A DNA stretch of 27,935 nucleotides from Acholeplasmataceae bacterium UBA5769 (lineage in GTDB: Bacteria; Bacillota_I; Bacilli_A; Acholeplasmatales; Acholeplasmataceae). The stretch is taken from contig DIER01000047.1 of the NCBI GenBank assembly GCA_002418725.1, forward strand, positions 9,217-37,151, given 5' to 3'. Each line of letters starts with the position of its first letter. Within the stretch, counting starts at the first letter, position 1. Below are positions 7,745-15,129 of the stretch, piece after piece. The notes beneath the pieces are model-generated. The model did no database searches. It saw only the letters and a program-made list of their open reading frames with translations, and was not told the DNA's origin. The translations under genes were made by a program, and so were the position numbers.

Positions 7745-7907
7745 GTATTAAGCAAGACCTTTTTCTAATCATTGCTTAATATACCCGTATTTTTCTCCCA
7801 AAAAATATGAGCGCAACCTCGCTTTGTTTGATTCACGGACTGCCATCCACGCTGAATCATTCATCAATGGTTAAAGGCTGAGCTTCACTTGAGGCTCTTT
7901 TCTTTTT
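7745..7907 (+). ncRNA. Candidate structured small RNA between the suf and LRR genes
   Basis: A stretch of about 160 bases bounded by an extended -10 promoter and a Rho-independent terminator, with no open frame worth calling. It folds well. A 10-bp perfect hairpin is possible at the 5' end (7746-7755 with 7772-7781). A long-range stem pairs 7766-7774 with 7865-7873 (nine pairs, one wobble), extended by CCTT (7758-7761) with AAGG (7874-7877) across a bulge. Inside are a small hairpin (7810-7813 with 7820-7823) and a seven-pair stem (7829-7835 with 7853-7859). The 5' hairpin and the long-range stem share bases 7772-7774, so they compete. A long closing stem with an open middle, of this length, recalls 6S RNA, but I see no decisive 6S signature. 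It lacks the SRP RNA motif. Identity open. Confidence 0.45.
7880..7907 (+). terminator. Plus-strand terminator of the candidate small RNA
   Basis: GAGCTTC (7880-7886) pairs with GAGGCTC (7891-7897), one pair being a wobble, around loop ACTT. TTTTCTTTTT follows on the plus strand. It points the right way to end a plus-strand transcript starting near 7745 and has no T-run on the minus strand. Confidence 0.6.
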
Positions 7908-7917
7908 ATTAAAAGTC

Positions 7918-7950
7918 AAAAAAGACCTCACGTGGAGGTCTTGATTTTTT
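7918..7950 (-). terminator. Terminator of the extended opp operon (after the LRR gene)
   Basis: An eight-pair stem (AAGACCTC at 7922-7929 with GAGGTCTT at 7935-7942) closes a five-base loop. On the minus strand six T follow, and on the plus strand a T-run also follows after two bases, so it works both ways. It lies 14 bases past the stop of the LRR protein and is the first strong terminator after the oppB promoter. Confidence 0.85.
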
Positions 7951-7963
7951 TATGCAGAAACCC

Positions 7964-10099
7964 TTAAGGTTCAAAAACAATCGGTCTGTTTCCTGGATTC
8001 CAACTTGAAACCCATGTTTCAGGTACCTCTGCAAAGGCGATATGAATGGTTACATTGGGACATCCATAAAATGCATAATGTCCAACATGTGTTATGTTAG
8101 CACCTAAATGAATACTCAATAACGCTTCAGCACGTCCAAAGGCACCATCATCAATGCGCTTCAAACTTGCAGGAAGGGTCACTGAGGTGAGTGCTTTATT
8201 GCCATAAAAGGCATAGGCTTGAATGATTTCAACACCTTCATTTAAAACCAATGTTTCTAATGAACTGCTTCCAAAAAAGGCATATAAACCAATATTTTTA
8301 ACGGTTCCCGGGATGGTCAGACTGGTAAGACTAGACGTGTTTCTAAACGCATAGTCACCGATAAACGTGATATCTGAAGCAAAACTTAATGTTGCAAGCG
8401 CACTACAACCGTCACATAATTGGTTATTAATAATCTTTACACCATCAGGTAACTGTAGACTTGTTAAACTGCTTGCACCTCTAAAGGCACCTGGACCAAT
8501 ATTCATCACGGTAGCAGGAATAAAGATATTGACTAATTTTTGATTGTTAGCAAAAACATCACTCCCAATCGTGACCAAGGTTGAAGGTAAGTTAATACTC
8601 TCCAGTTTAACAGCACCACTTAATGCACTATCTGCAATCACAGTAACCGATTCAGGAAGATCAATGGATAGGAGTGATTGACACCCTCGACAAAAATCAG
8701 AACCGATACGGGTTATACCATCAGGTATGGTTAAGGATTGTAATTTGAATGCGTATTTAAAGACACCATTTCCAAGTTCTACAATATCTTCGTGTAGCGT
8801 AACACTCACCAAATTAGCTGCACCTGCAAATGCTTCATCTTGGATGACAGTGATGTGTGAAGGTACCACGAATGTGGTAAGACCTATCGCATCCTTGAAA
8901 AGTCCTGCAGGTATGGTTGTGAGTGAGGTTGATAATGAAATATCATTTAAATCACTCGTTTCAGCGAACGCTTCAGAACCGAGATAGATGACCGTATTTG
9001 GCATCTCTAGGCTTTCAATCGCCGATCCCATGAATGCAAAATCTCTGATTTGTGTTAAGCCGTCCGGCAAGATTATGTTTGAAAGTGAGGTTGTGTAAGC
9101 AAATGAACCAAAACCTAAAATGGTCACGCTATCCGGTAAATCGATGGCATTTAAACTTGCCGCTCCATAAAACATGTAATCCGGAATTTGTGTCATATTC
9201 TCTGGCAACTTCATGGTTTGTAAGTTGCTAGCCCCATAGAAAATACCGCGAGAAAGTGTAATGTCGTCGGGTAATTCAACCGTTCTTAAATACGGTGTGT
9301 TTGCAAACGCAAAGTCTTTGATCACTTCAACTTGATCAGGAACAATCACTGATTCAATCGATGTATTCATAAAAGCTCTTGAACCAATCGAGATGACCGG
9401 GAAATTATTTAGTTTTTTAGGAATGACAACATCGGTATCTTCAGATCGATAGCCAATAATTTCGACACCGCCATCTATTTTTCTAAAAACGAATTTCTTA
9501 TCAGGTGTTTCAATGTTAAAGGCAACAATACTTAAAATTAAAACGAATAAACCAGCCAATGAAATCCAAATGTTGGTCATCTCTCGTTCGCTCAAGTACA
9601 AAACAATACCTGCTGCAAAAACAAAGAAAGCGACAACAAACATAATGGTTACAGGTAGCCATGTAATGCCGTTGAGGTAGGGTAACATCGCACTCACCGG
9701 TATCAGTACTAAAACTGCGAAAAAGAGCGCAATCAAATTGGACTGATAGACACGACCTCGACGATCCCAATACCTTGTATTTAAATACAACGTTGAGATA
9801 GCAAGAATCGTCCCGGAAGCAAATAAACCAATCCATAGAAGATTCGTAAGGAAGCCAACGAGAATAGATGCAAGAAAAACAACGATGTTAACGATGAATA
9901 GCGGGCGATTTAAGGTATGGAAATAGACCTTTAATCGAGATGGCTCATCACCCTCGTCTTGTCCTTTTCGATAACACTCCAACGCTTTTCGATAATCTCT
10001 ACGCACACCTCTACCAAACTCATACTGCAAACCTTCAATGTAGTTTGGATTATCTGCTTTCATTAAATCTCTCAGGCGTTGCTTGCGTTTAAATAGCAT
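7964..10099 (-). CDS. Membrane-anchored leucine-rich repeat protein (BspA/LRR_5 type) with N-terminal Sel1-like segment
   Basis: A 711-residue protein with three parts. Residues about 17-52 resemble one Sel1 repeat (YEFGRGVRRDYRKALECYRKG). About five transmembrane helices follow (near 67-86, 88-106, 121-141, 147-169 and 176-195). Residues about 232-695 then hold 20 consecutive 23-residue BspA-type leucine-rich repeats of the pattern IGxxAFxGxxxLxSLxLPxx. With a basic, inside N-terminus and five helices, the repeats would face outside. BspA-like repeats commonly mediate binding to host or surface proteins, but the ligand here is unknown. The ATG at 10099 is chosen because GGAAGG sits at proper spacing; a GTG nine bases upstream would touch the ribosome site. 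It is the last gene of the opp-led run. Confidence 0.85.
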   Translation of the reverse strand: MLFKRKQRLRDLMKADNPNYIEGLQYEFGRGVRRDYRKALECYRKGQDEGDEPSRLKVYFHTLNRPLFIVNIVVFLASILVGFLTNLLWIGLFASGTILAISTLYLNTRYWDRRGRVYQSNLIALFFAVLVLIPVSAMLPYLNGITWLPVTIMFVVAFFVFAAGIVLYLSEREMTNIWISLAGLFVLILSIVAFNIETPDKKFVFRKIDGGVEIIGYRSEDTDVVIPKKLNNFPVISIGSRAFMNTSIESVIVPDQVEVIKDFAFANTPYLRTVELPDDITLSRGIFYGASNLQTMKLPENMTQIPDYMFYGAASLNAIDLPDSVTILGFGSFAYTTSLSNIILPDGLTQIRDFAFMGSAIESLEMPNTVIYLGSEAFAETSDLNDISLSTSLTTIPAGLFKDAIGLTTFVVPSHITVIQDEAFAGAANLVSVTLHEDIVELGNGVFKYAFKLQSLTIPDGITRIGSDFCRGCQSLLSIDLPESVTVIADSALSGAVKLESINLPSTLVTIGSDVFANNQKLVNIFIPATVMNIGPGAFRGASSLTSLQLPDGVKIINNQLCDGCSALATLSFASDITFIGDYAFRNTSSLTSLTIPGTVKNIGLYAFFGSSSLETLVLNEGVEIIQAYAFYGNKALTSVTLPASLKRIDDGAFGRAEALLSIHLGANITHVGHYAFYGCPNVTIHIAFAEVPETWVSSWNPGNRPIVFEP

Positions 10100-10123
10100 A
10101 AATAACACCTTCCTTTATTTTTT

Positions 10124-10633
10124 TTATATGAGAATAAACAATGTAATGAGTGCTGGTATAAGTAAGATACCGGCGGAAATAAAGACAACAATATAATAAA
10201 AACTTGGAATCGGGTCATCCTGAATCTTTTTCATGTACGTGTAATAATCCATTTTGGGTCTTTTACCGACTATCATTAGAGAAAATGATTTTAAACCATG
10301 AATCATAGGCGATAAAATGTTATGGTTATAAACGAATAGAATCCAAGCTACCGTTAATTCAATCGCAAAAGCTAACCATAAAGCATCACCAATGGCCATG
10401 AGACTGAGATCCCATTGCCAAAGTAAGCCAAACCCAAACAGTAAAAGACTAATGATAAACATGATCAGCGCAGCCAGATAGTATTTTTTTCTCTTTTTCT
10501 TTTTTGCTAATTTTTCACGTTCAAGCGCGTCTTTAACTTCCTCTTTAAAAGTCATCTCTTCTTCAGGAACTAAAAACGTTTTGTCTTCAACGTGATCATT
10601 GACAAATTTCAACTTATCTTTTACGTTACTCAT
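10124..10633 (-). CDS. Small membrane protein, function unknown (DUF3899-like, tentative)
   Basis: A 169-residue protein with a charged N-terminal segment rich in Glu and Lys (15-50), then three predicted membrane helices (about 51-71, 79-101, 145-168). Between helices two and three is the segment HNILSPMIHGLKSF...GKRPKMDYYTYMKK. The pattern of an Asp-Ala helix followed by a loop with GKRP and a Tyr-rich stretch reminds me of DUF3899 membrane proteins of Firmicutes, but this is from memory and weak. A good ribosome site (AGGAGACATT) precedes the ATG, which overlaps the previous stop by ATGA. Co-expression with Opp and surface proteins suggests an envelope role; nothing more specific is supported. 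Confidence 0.7.
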   Translation of the reverse strand: MSNVKDKLKFVNDHVEDKTFLVPEEEMTFKEEVKDALEREKLAKKKKRKKYYLAALIMFIISLLLFGFGLLWQWDLSLMAIGDALWLAFAIELTVAWILFVYNHNILSPMIHGLKSFSLMIVGKRPKMDYYTYMKKIQDDPIPSFYYIVVFISAGILLIPALITLFILI

Positions 10634-11409
10634 AATGTCTCCTCAATCTTTAAGCCACATAGTTGCTTGATGTAACGACAGGCAAAATAGTAATATTTAT
10701 TAGGAAAACGATGTTTTGGACATACAAAGTATATCATATTTTCATCGAAAAAGTAACCGACTGTGATGTGGATTAAATACTGTTGATTACTTTTAAAGTT
10801 AATAATATGGGATATCTCTTCTTTTGAATCACTATTAAGTTGATCGTATCGTTTGAACTGAAATACAATCTGCTTTTTCGTTTTAAAATGTTTAGGTTCA
10901 TGTTCATAAACACGCTTAATTTCTAGGTCAATTGCATCTTGATAAAATTGAAAATCAGATTCTTTAGCAATCACTAATGCAAGGAGCACATCACCAGAGT
11001 TCGGGATACCTTGCAGTTTTTTTGAAAACTGATAGTAAAGCATATGATCAGGTTCATCATTTGCAAGTTGGAAACCTTCATCTTTTAAACCATTAATCCA
11101 TGATGCTGTAAAAATCCTACCCCGAAGTTTTATGGGTCCAACCTCTTCTAGAAGCATCGCTAAATACTGCACATTCATGTGGTAAAATGTAATTTTATTT
11201 TTCATGATTAAGGTAAAGATTAAATCGGCTAAAACTAAGGGAAGTAAGATGGTCACGATTAAATCGAGTTCCCAGTTAAAGACATAAGACATCAGTAGAA
11301 ACGATAAAACCAAAATAATCACTGGTACAAAGACAAAAAAGAGAAGTAAATTTCTCTTTTTTTTCATTTCATACCATTTTTTTTGTGTATTAATTATTTG
11401 GGTTGCCAT
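10630..11409 (-). CDS. Two-helix membrane protein with cytoplasmic domain, function unknown
   Basis: A 259-residue protein I do not recognise. Two membrane helices (about 20-43 and 48-68) follow a basic N-terminus, so both ends should be inside and the remaining 190 residues form a cytoplasmic domain. That domain has mixed alpha/beta character and many aromatic and basic residues (for example KHFKTKKQIVFQFKRYDQ), with no motif I can name. It starts 16 bases inside the upstream lipoprotein gene with no clear Shine-Dalgarno, so it probably relies on coupled translation; a later ATG (codon 15) is possible. Its stop overlaps the next start by ATGA. It sits between two surface proteins in the opp-led run. 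Confidence 0.7.
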   Translation of the reverse strand: MATQIINTQKKWYEMKKKRNLLLFFVFVPVIILVLSFLLMSYVFNWELDLIVTILLPLVLADLIFTLIMKNKITFYHMNVQYLAMLLEEVGPIKLRGRIFTASWINGLKDEGFQLANDEPDHMLYYQFSKKLQGIPNSGDVLLALVIAKESDFQFYQDAIDLEIKRVYEHEPKHFKTKKQIVFQFKRYDQLNSDSKEEISHIINFKSNQQYLIHITVGYFFDENMIYFVCPKHRFPNKYYYFACRYIKQLCGLKIEETL

Positions 11410-12185
11410 ATAGCATAAACCGTAATACGTTGCGTTCTTGTAAATATTTCGCCGTCAACGTACCAATCACCTGTACCATCAGCTCTTGAATTCCAACCCA
11501 TAAAGGTGTAGAGTGCTGTATCTTCTAGTTCTTGGAAGTCAATTTCAGTACCATAGGTCATAGTTTTAGAATTTGGTGCAGCTGGTGCGCCTGTTGTCAA
11601 GGGGTAATTCACTCTAAAGGTTACCACGACAGTGATCGCCTTCCAATGTGCATAAAGATATAAATCCTCAAACACATTATTGGGAAGAATTTGTAATCCC
11701 TTATCCCCAGGTTTGGTAGATGTTTCATCTTCCCAATCGTAGGTATACCACGCAACAAATAAATAACCTGTACGTTTAGGTAATGGTAAGACTCTATTAT
11801 CACCAGGAACAAATGTTAATGGATAATCCGTGGTTGGCATCTCGCCACCATTTGGATCGTAGATGATATTGAAAAGCATGGGAACCCACTTCGCATAAAG
11901 CACAATGGAAGTTTCTCCAACAACGTCGTTGTCAAAGTCCCATGGTTCGCTACGAAGGAAGTCTTTATACCAACCTGCAAAGAGGAAACCTGAACGTGTA
12001 GGATCTTCTGGAGCTTCAATGATGGTGCCTGGTACTAAGTCAAGGTAGGATTCTACTTGAGATGCATTGGTATTCGCAGTAAAGAAAATCACGTTGACAG
12101 TCTCATCAGAAATTTTTCTATCCGAGCAAGCAACAAGGGTGAGCACCATGACAACCAAAAGTACAAGATTAAATACTTTCTTCAT
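11394..12185 (-). CDS. Lipoprotein with three InlB-type (Listeria-Bacteroides) repeats
   Basis: A 263-residue lipoprotein (lipobox LVAC, Cys20) made almost wholly of three tandem InlB B-repeat/Flg_new modules at about 29-100, 103-181 and 185-260. Each ends with the hallmark GW or AW followed by a hydrophobic YAxW: FAGWYKD...LYAKW, FVAWYTY...LYAHW and FMGWNSR...VYAIW. These modules are beta-rich and occur on bacterial surfaces, where they support adhesion or protein contacts. No enzyme domain is present. Its ribosome site GGAGGTG is formed by the last codons of oppF, five bases away, so it belongs to the opp operon. OppA and the S41 peptidase nearby carry the same module, suggesting a structural or docking partner for them (inference). 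Confidence 0.85.
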   Translation of the reverse strand: MKKVFNLVLLVVMVLTLVACSDRKISDETVNVIFFTANTNASQVESYLDLVPGTIIEAPEDPTRSGFLFAGWYKDFLRSEPWDFDNDVVGETSIVLYAKWVPMLFNIIYDPNGGEMPTTDYPLTFVPGDNRVLPLPKRTGYLFVAWYTYDWEDETSTKPGDKGLQILPNNVFEDLYLYAHWKAITVVVTFRVNYPLTTGAPAAPNSKTMTYGTEIDFQELEDTALYTFMGWNSRADGTGDWYVDGEIFTRTQRITVYAIWQPK

Positions 12186-12190
12186 AGATA

Positions 12191-14098
12191 TTACACCTCC
12201 GTTTGTTCAGCAACTTTATCTTTTTTCGATAAGTTTTGATTTTTTTCAGCTAAACTTTTTGCATATTCTTTTTTAATAATTTCAAACTCTTTATCATTCG
12301 CGTAAACAGAATGACCTGGTGCTACATCACGTAGGGATGGCTTATCGATGCGATAATCATGTTGTGATGGATTATAGTTAATACGTTTGCGTCCCTTTTC
12401 ATAATCGGGATCTGGTTGTGGGATTGCTGATAATAAGCTTCTTGTATATGGGTGCATTGGACGCGCAAACAACTCTTCAGAAGGAGCGAGTTCAACGATT
12501 TTACCATAATACATAACGGCAATGCGATCACAGAAGAAACGTACAACCGATAAGTCATGGGCAATAAATAAAATGGTTAGTCCAAGTTCTTCACGTAATT
12601 CGGTCAACAAGTTAATCACTTGGGCACGAATGGATACGTCAAGCGCTGAGATAGGTTCATCGGCAATAATAAAGTTTGGATTCATGATTAAAGCACGTGC
12701 AATACCAATACGTTGACGTTGTCCACCTGAGAATTCATGAGGATAACGTGTTGCATAATCCGCAGATAAGCCCACGAGTTCTAGAACGTGTGCAACGCGT
12801 TCAGAAATCTCTTGATCAGTATAACCGCCTAAAATCACAAGACCTTCACCAACAATTTCCTTAACGGTCATTCTTGGATTAAGTGATGAAATAGGATCTT
12901 GGAAAATCATTTGCATCTTGCGAGATGCAATTAAAGATTCCTTAGAACGATTGACTGCTTTGATATCTCTGATTTGATCTTTTTCGTATGCAATTTTTTC
13001 ATCACGTTCTTTAATAATCGCTTCAATAGCGGATTTGTTAGATAGCTCATCTTCCTTTGATAATTCTAACTTGGGAAGGTTTGCAATCTTTTCTTTTGTA
13101 TCCGCTTTGATCTGAGCAATTTCAGCCTGTTTCTTTTCGATTTTAGCTTTGTAATCCGCTTTAACTTTGTTTGCTTTTTCTTGAAGTTCAACTTTATTAG
13201 GAACAGTCAGTTTTGCCTTGTCTTCTTCAAACTTCTTTTGACGTTCCGCGATCAGGTTTTTTCTTTCTTGATTGATCTGATCGATTTGAGCTTTCGCATC
13301 TGCTTTGGGTAAACGATGCTTTTCAGCATCCTCGATACGAGGTGCGTATTCAGTCTTAAGATCTGCAAGTGTTTGTGCATAATCTTTCTTGAGTTGTGCA
13401 ATGCGTTGTTCAATGGTTTCTTTCTTCAATGCTGCTGAATCCTTTAACCCACTCAATTTATGGTTGTAGGTCGTTTCCGCAATTGCGAGTTCGTTTTTAT
13501 ACTCAGCTTGTACTGCATTGTGTGTTAAACCTTGAATCTCATTCTTTTTAAGTAAGAAATCATAGTTGTATCTTGCAACATCAAGTGTGAAAAGACTCTT
13601 TAGTTGATAAAGATCAGCCGCATATTGTTCCACTGGATACATGGCAGCCTTAGCGTCTTCTTTGCTTTTTCTTTTCAACGTTTCGATATCTTGCTTGATA
13701 AAATCAATTTTTTGTTCTGCTTCAACATTGATGTCATAGACACGAATCTTTGAAGGATCTAAACGTAAGATAGCTTCTTTTGCTTCTTTTTTAATTTGTT
13801 TGATGGTTTGTACGTGTCCACCATAACCTGCACCAATACGAATCCCGTTGAGATCAACGGATCCGTCGGTTGGATTGTATAATTTAATGATGGTACGACC
13901 TGTTGTGGTTTTACCGCATCCTGATTCACCGACAAGACCGAAAAATTCTCTCTTGTAAACGTCAAAGGATACATTATCAACCGCTGGAACAGTGAGTTTA
14001 CCTTTACCAACACCAACATAGAAGTATTTCTTTAAGTTTTTGACTTCAAGAACTTTTTGAGTGTAATCAACGGTTGCATTATTGACATTTTTACTCAT
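12191..14098 (-). CDS. oppF: Oligopeptide ABC transporter ATPase OppF with a long coiled-coil insertion
   Basis: The second ATPase of the peptide importer, 635 residues against about 310-330 in most bacteria. Walker A is GESGCGKTT (57-65), the Q-loop is QMIFQDPISSLNP (396-408), the signature is FSGGQRQR (456-463), Walker B is FIIADEP (476-482) and the switch His is His514. The oligo_HPY tail follows. All nucleotide-binding residues are intact, but about 290 residues (roughly 95-385) are inserted between Walker A and the Q-loop. They are highly charged, rich in Lys, Glu, Ala and Gln, and likely form long coiled coils. I recall enlarged OppF proteins in mycoplasmas; the function of the insertion is not known to me. 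ATGA overlap with oppD. Confidence 0.94.
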   Translation of the reverse strand: MSKNVNNATVDYTQKVLEVKNLKKYFYVGVGKGKLTVPAVDNVSFDVYKREFFGLVGESGCGKTTTGRTIIKLYNPTDGSVDLNGIRIGAGYGGHVQTIKQIKKEAKEAILRLDPSKIRVYDINVEAEQKIDFIKQDIETLKRKSKEDAKAAMYPVEQYAADLYQLKSLFTLDVARYNYDFLLKKNEIQGLTHNAVQAEYKNELAIAETTYNHKLSGLKDSAALKKETIEQRIAQLKKDYAQTLADLKTEYAPRIEDAEKHRLPKADAKAQIDQINQERKNLIAERQKKFEEDKAKLTVPNKVELQEKANKVKADYKAKIEKKQAEIAQIKADTKEKIANLPKLELSKEDELSNKSAIEAIIKERDEKIAYEKDQIRDIKAVNRSKESLIASRKMQMIFQDPISSLNPRMTVKEIVGEGLVILGGYTDQEISERVAHVLELVGLSADYATRYPHEFSGGQRQRIGIARALIMNPNFIIADEPISALDVSIRAQVINLLTELREELGLTILFIAHDLSVVRFFCDRIAVMYYGKIVELAPSEELFARPMHPYTRSLLSAIPQPDPDYEKGRKRINYNPSQHDYRIDKPSLRDVAPGHSVYANDKEFEIIKKEYAKSLAEKNQNLSKKDKVAEQTEV

Positions 14099-15129
14099 TT
14101 CTTCACACTCCCTCTATTTTTCTTCAGTGTTTCTACAGCTGCTGGTGGTTGAACTTTTGGTGCATCTGGGTGTAATAACCAAGTCGCTGCATAATGTGTA
14201 TCTGTCACCTTGAAAAATGGTGGTTGTTCCTCAAAATCGATTTCCATCGCGTATTTGTTACGTGGAGCAAACGCATCACCTTTTGGTGGGTAAATCATGT
14301 TGGGTGGTGTTCCAGAAATCGCATCTAGCTTCTTCGATGTTGCTAAGTTAGGCATCGATGAAAGGAGCGCCCATGTATAAGGATGCTTTGGATCATAGAA
14401 GACTTCATCAGCTTTACCGATTTCAACAATACGACCAGCATACATCACCGCAATACGGTCCGCAACGTTAGCCACAACACCAAGGTCATGGGTAATAAAG
14501 ATAACAGATAAATTACGTTGTTTCTTTAAATTGTTGATGAGCTCAAGAATTTGTCCTTGAATGGTCACGTCGAGCGCTGTTGTTGGTTCATCACAAATCA
14601 AAATTTCAGCATTGTTTGCGAGTGCAATTGAGATAACGATACGTTGTCTCATACCACCAGAAAATTGGAATGGATATTGTTTGTAGCGTTTGTCAGCATT
14701 GGTAATACCAACAGATTCCATCAATTCAATAGCCTTTTTTCTAGCCATTTCTTCTGGCATGTTGAGCTTAAAACGTAACGCTTCAGCAATTTGCTTTCCT
14801 ACTGGAATAATAGGGTTTAAGGAACTCATTGGATCCTGGAAAATCATTGAAATTTTAGTTCCGCGAATTTCATGGAAAAGTTCTTCATTGAGCTGCAGTA
14901 AATCACGACCTTGGTACATGATTGAACCGCCTTCATAAATGGAGTTACCCGCAAGAAGACCCATGATGGCGCGAGAGGTCACACTTTTACCTGAACCTGA
15001 CTCACCAACAATCGCTAAGGTTTCACCTTTGTATAAGTCAAAAGTTACACCACGAATCGCATGTAAAATACCATATTGAGTTTTAAATGATATTGCCAAG
15101 TCTTGGACTTGTAGGATTTTTTCAGCCAT
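14095..15129 (-). CDS. oppD: Oligopeptide ABC transporter ATPase OppD
   Basis: The first ATPase of the peptide importer, 344 residues, normal length. Walker A is GESGSGKS (42-49), the Q-loop is MIFQDPMSSLNP (95-106), the signature is SGGMRQR (157-163), Walker B is ILICDEPTTALD (176-187) and the switch His is His214. The C-terminal oligo_HPY region reads SGTPPNMIYPPKGDAFAPRN. It lacks the cysteines seen there in many DppD/OppD proteins, as I recall for OppD of lactic bacteria. The ATG shares one base with the oppC stop (TAATG), and the stop overlaps the oppF start. It pairs with OppF to power uptake of peptides through OppB and OppC. Confidence 0.96.
   Translation of the reverse strand: MAEKILQVQDLAISFKTQYGILHAIRGVTFDLYKGETLAIVGESGSGKSVTSRAIMGLLAGNSIYEGGSIMYQGRDLLQLNEELFHEIRGTKISMIFQDPMSSLNPIIPVGKQIAEALRFKLNMPEEMARKKAIELMESVGITNADKRYKQYPFQFSGGMRQRIVISIALANNAEILICDEPTTALDVTIQGQILELINNLKKQRNLSVIFITHDLGVVANVADRIAVMYAGRIVEIGKADEVFYDPKHPYTWALLSSMPNLATSKKLDAISGTPPNMIYPPKGDAFAPRNKYAMEIDFEEQPPFFKVTDTHYAATWLLHPDAPKVQPPAAVETLKKNRGSVKK

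Noticed and set aside
7745..7907. Known RNAs (tmRNA, SRP RNA, RNase P RNA) for the structured gap
   Set aside because: Too short for tmRNA or RNase P, and the GGAAGCAGC-type SRP motif is absent. 6S RNA was left open only as a possibility.
8030..9410. Possible DNA-level tandem repeat in the LRR gene
   Set aside because: The 69-base periodicity reflects the 23-residue protein repeat; the units have diverged at DNA level and are not a recent array.
14350..14390. Loss of cysteines in the OppD C-terminal oligo_HPY region as a novelty
   Set aside because: The GDAFAPRN form resembles, as I recall, OppD of lactic acid bacteria, so it is probably a normal subfamily feature.
12522..14938. Plus-strand open frames inside oppF and oppD
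   Set aside because: These are antisense to strongly conserved ABC motifs, have no ribosome sites and give low-complexity protein.
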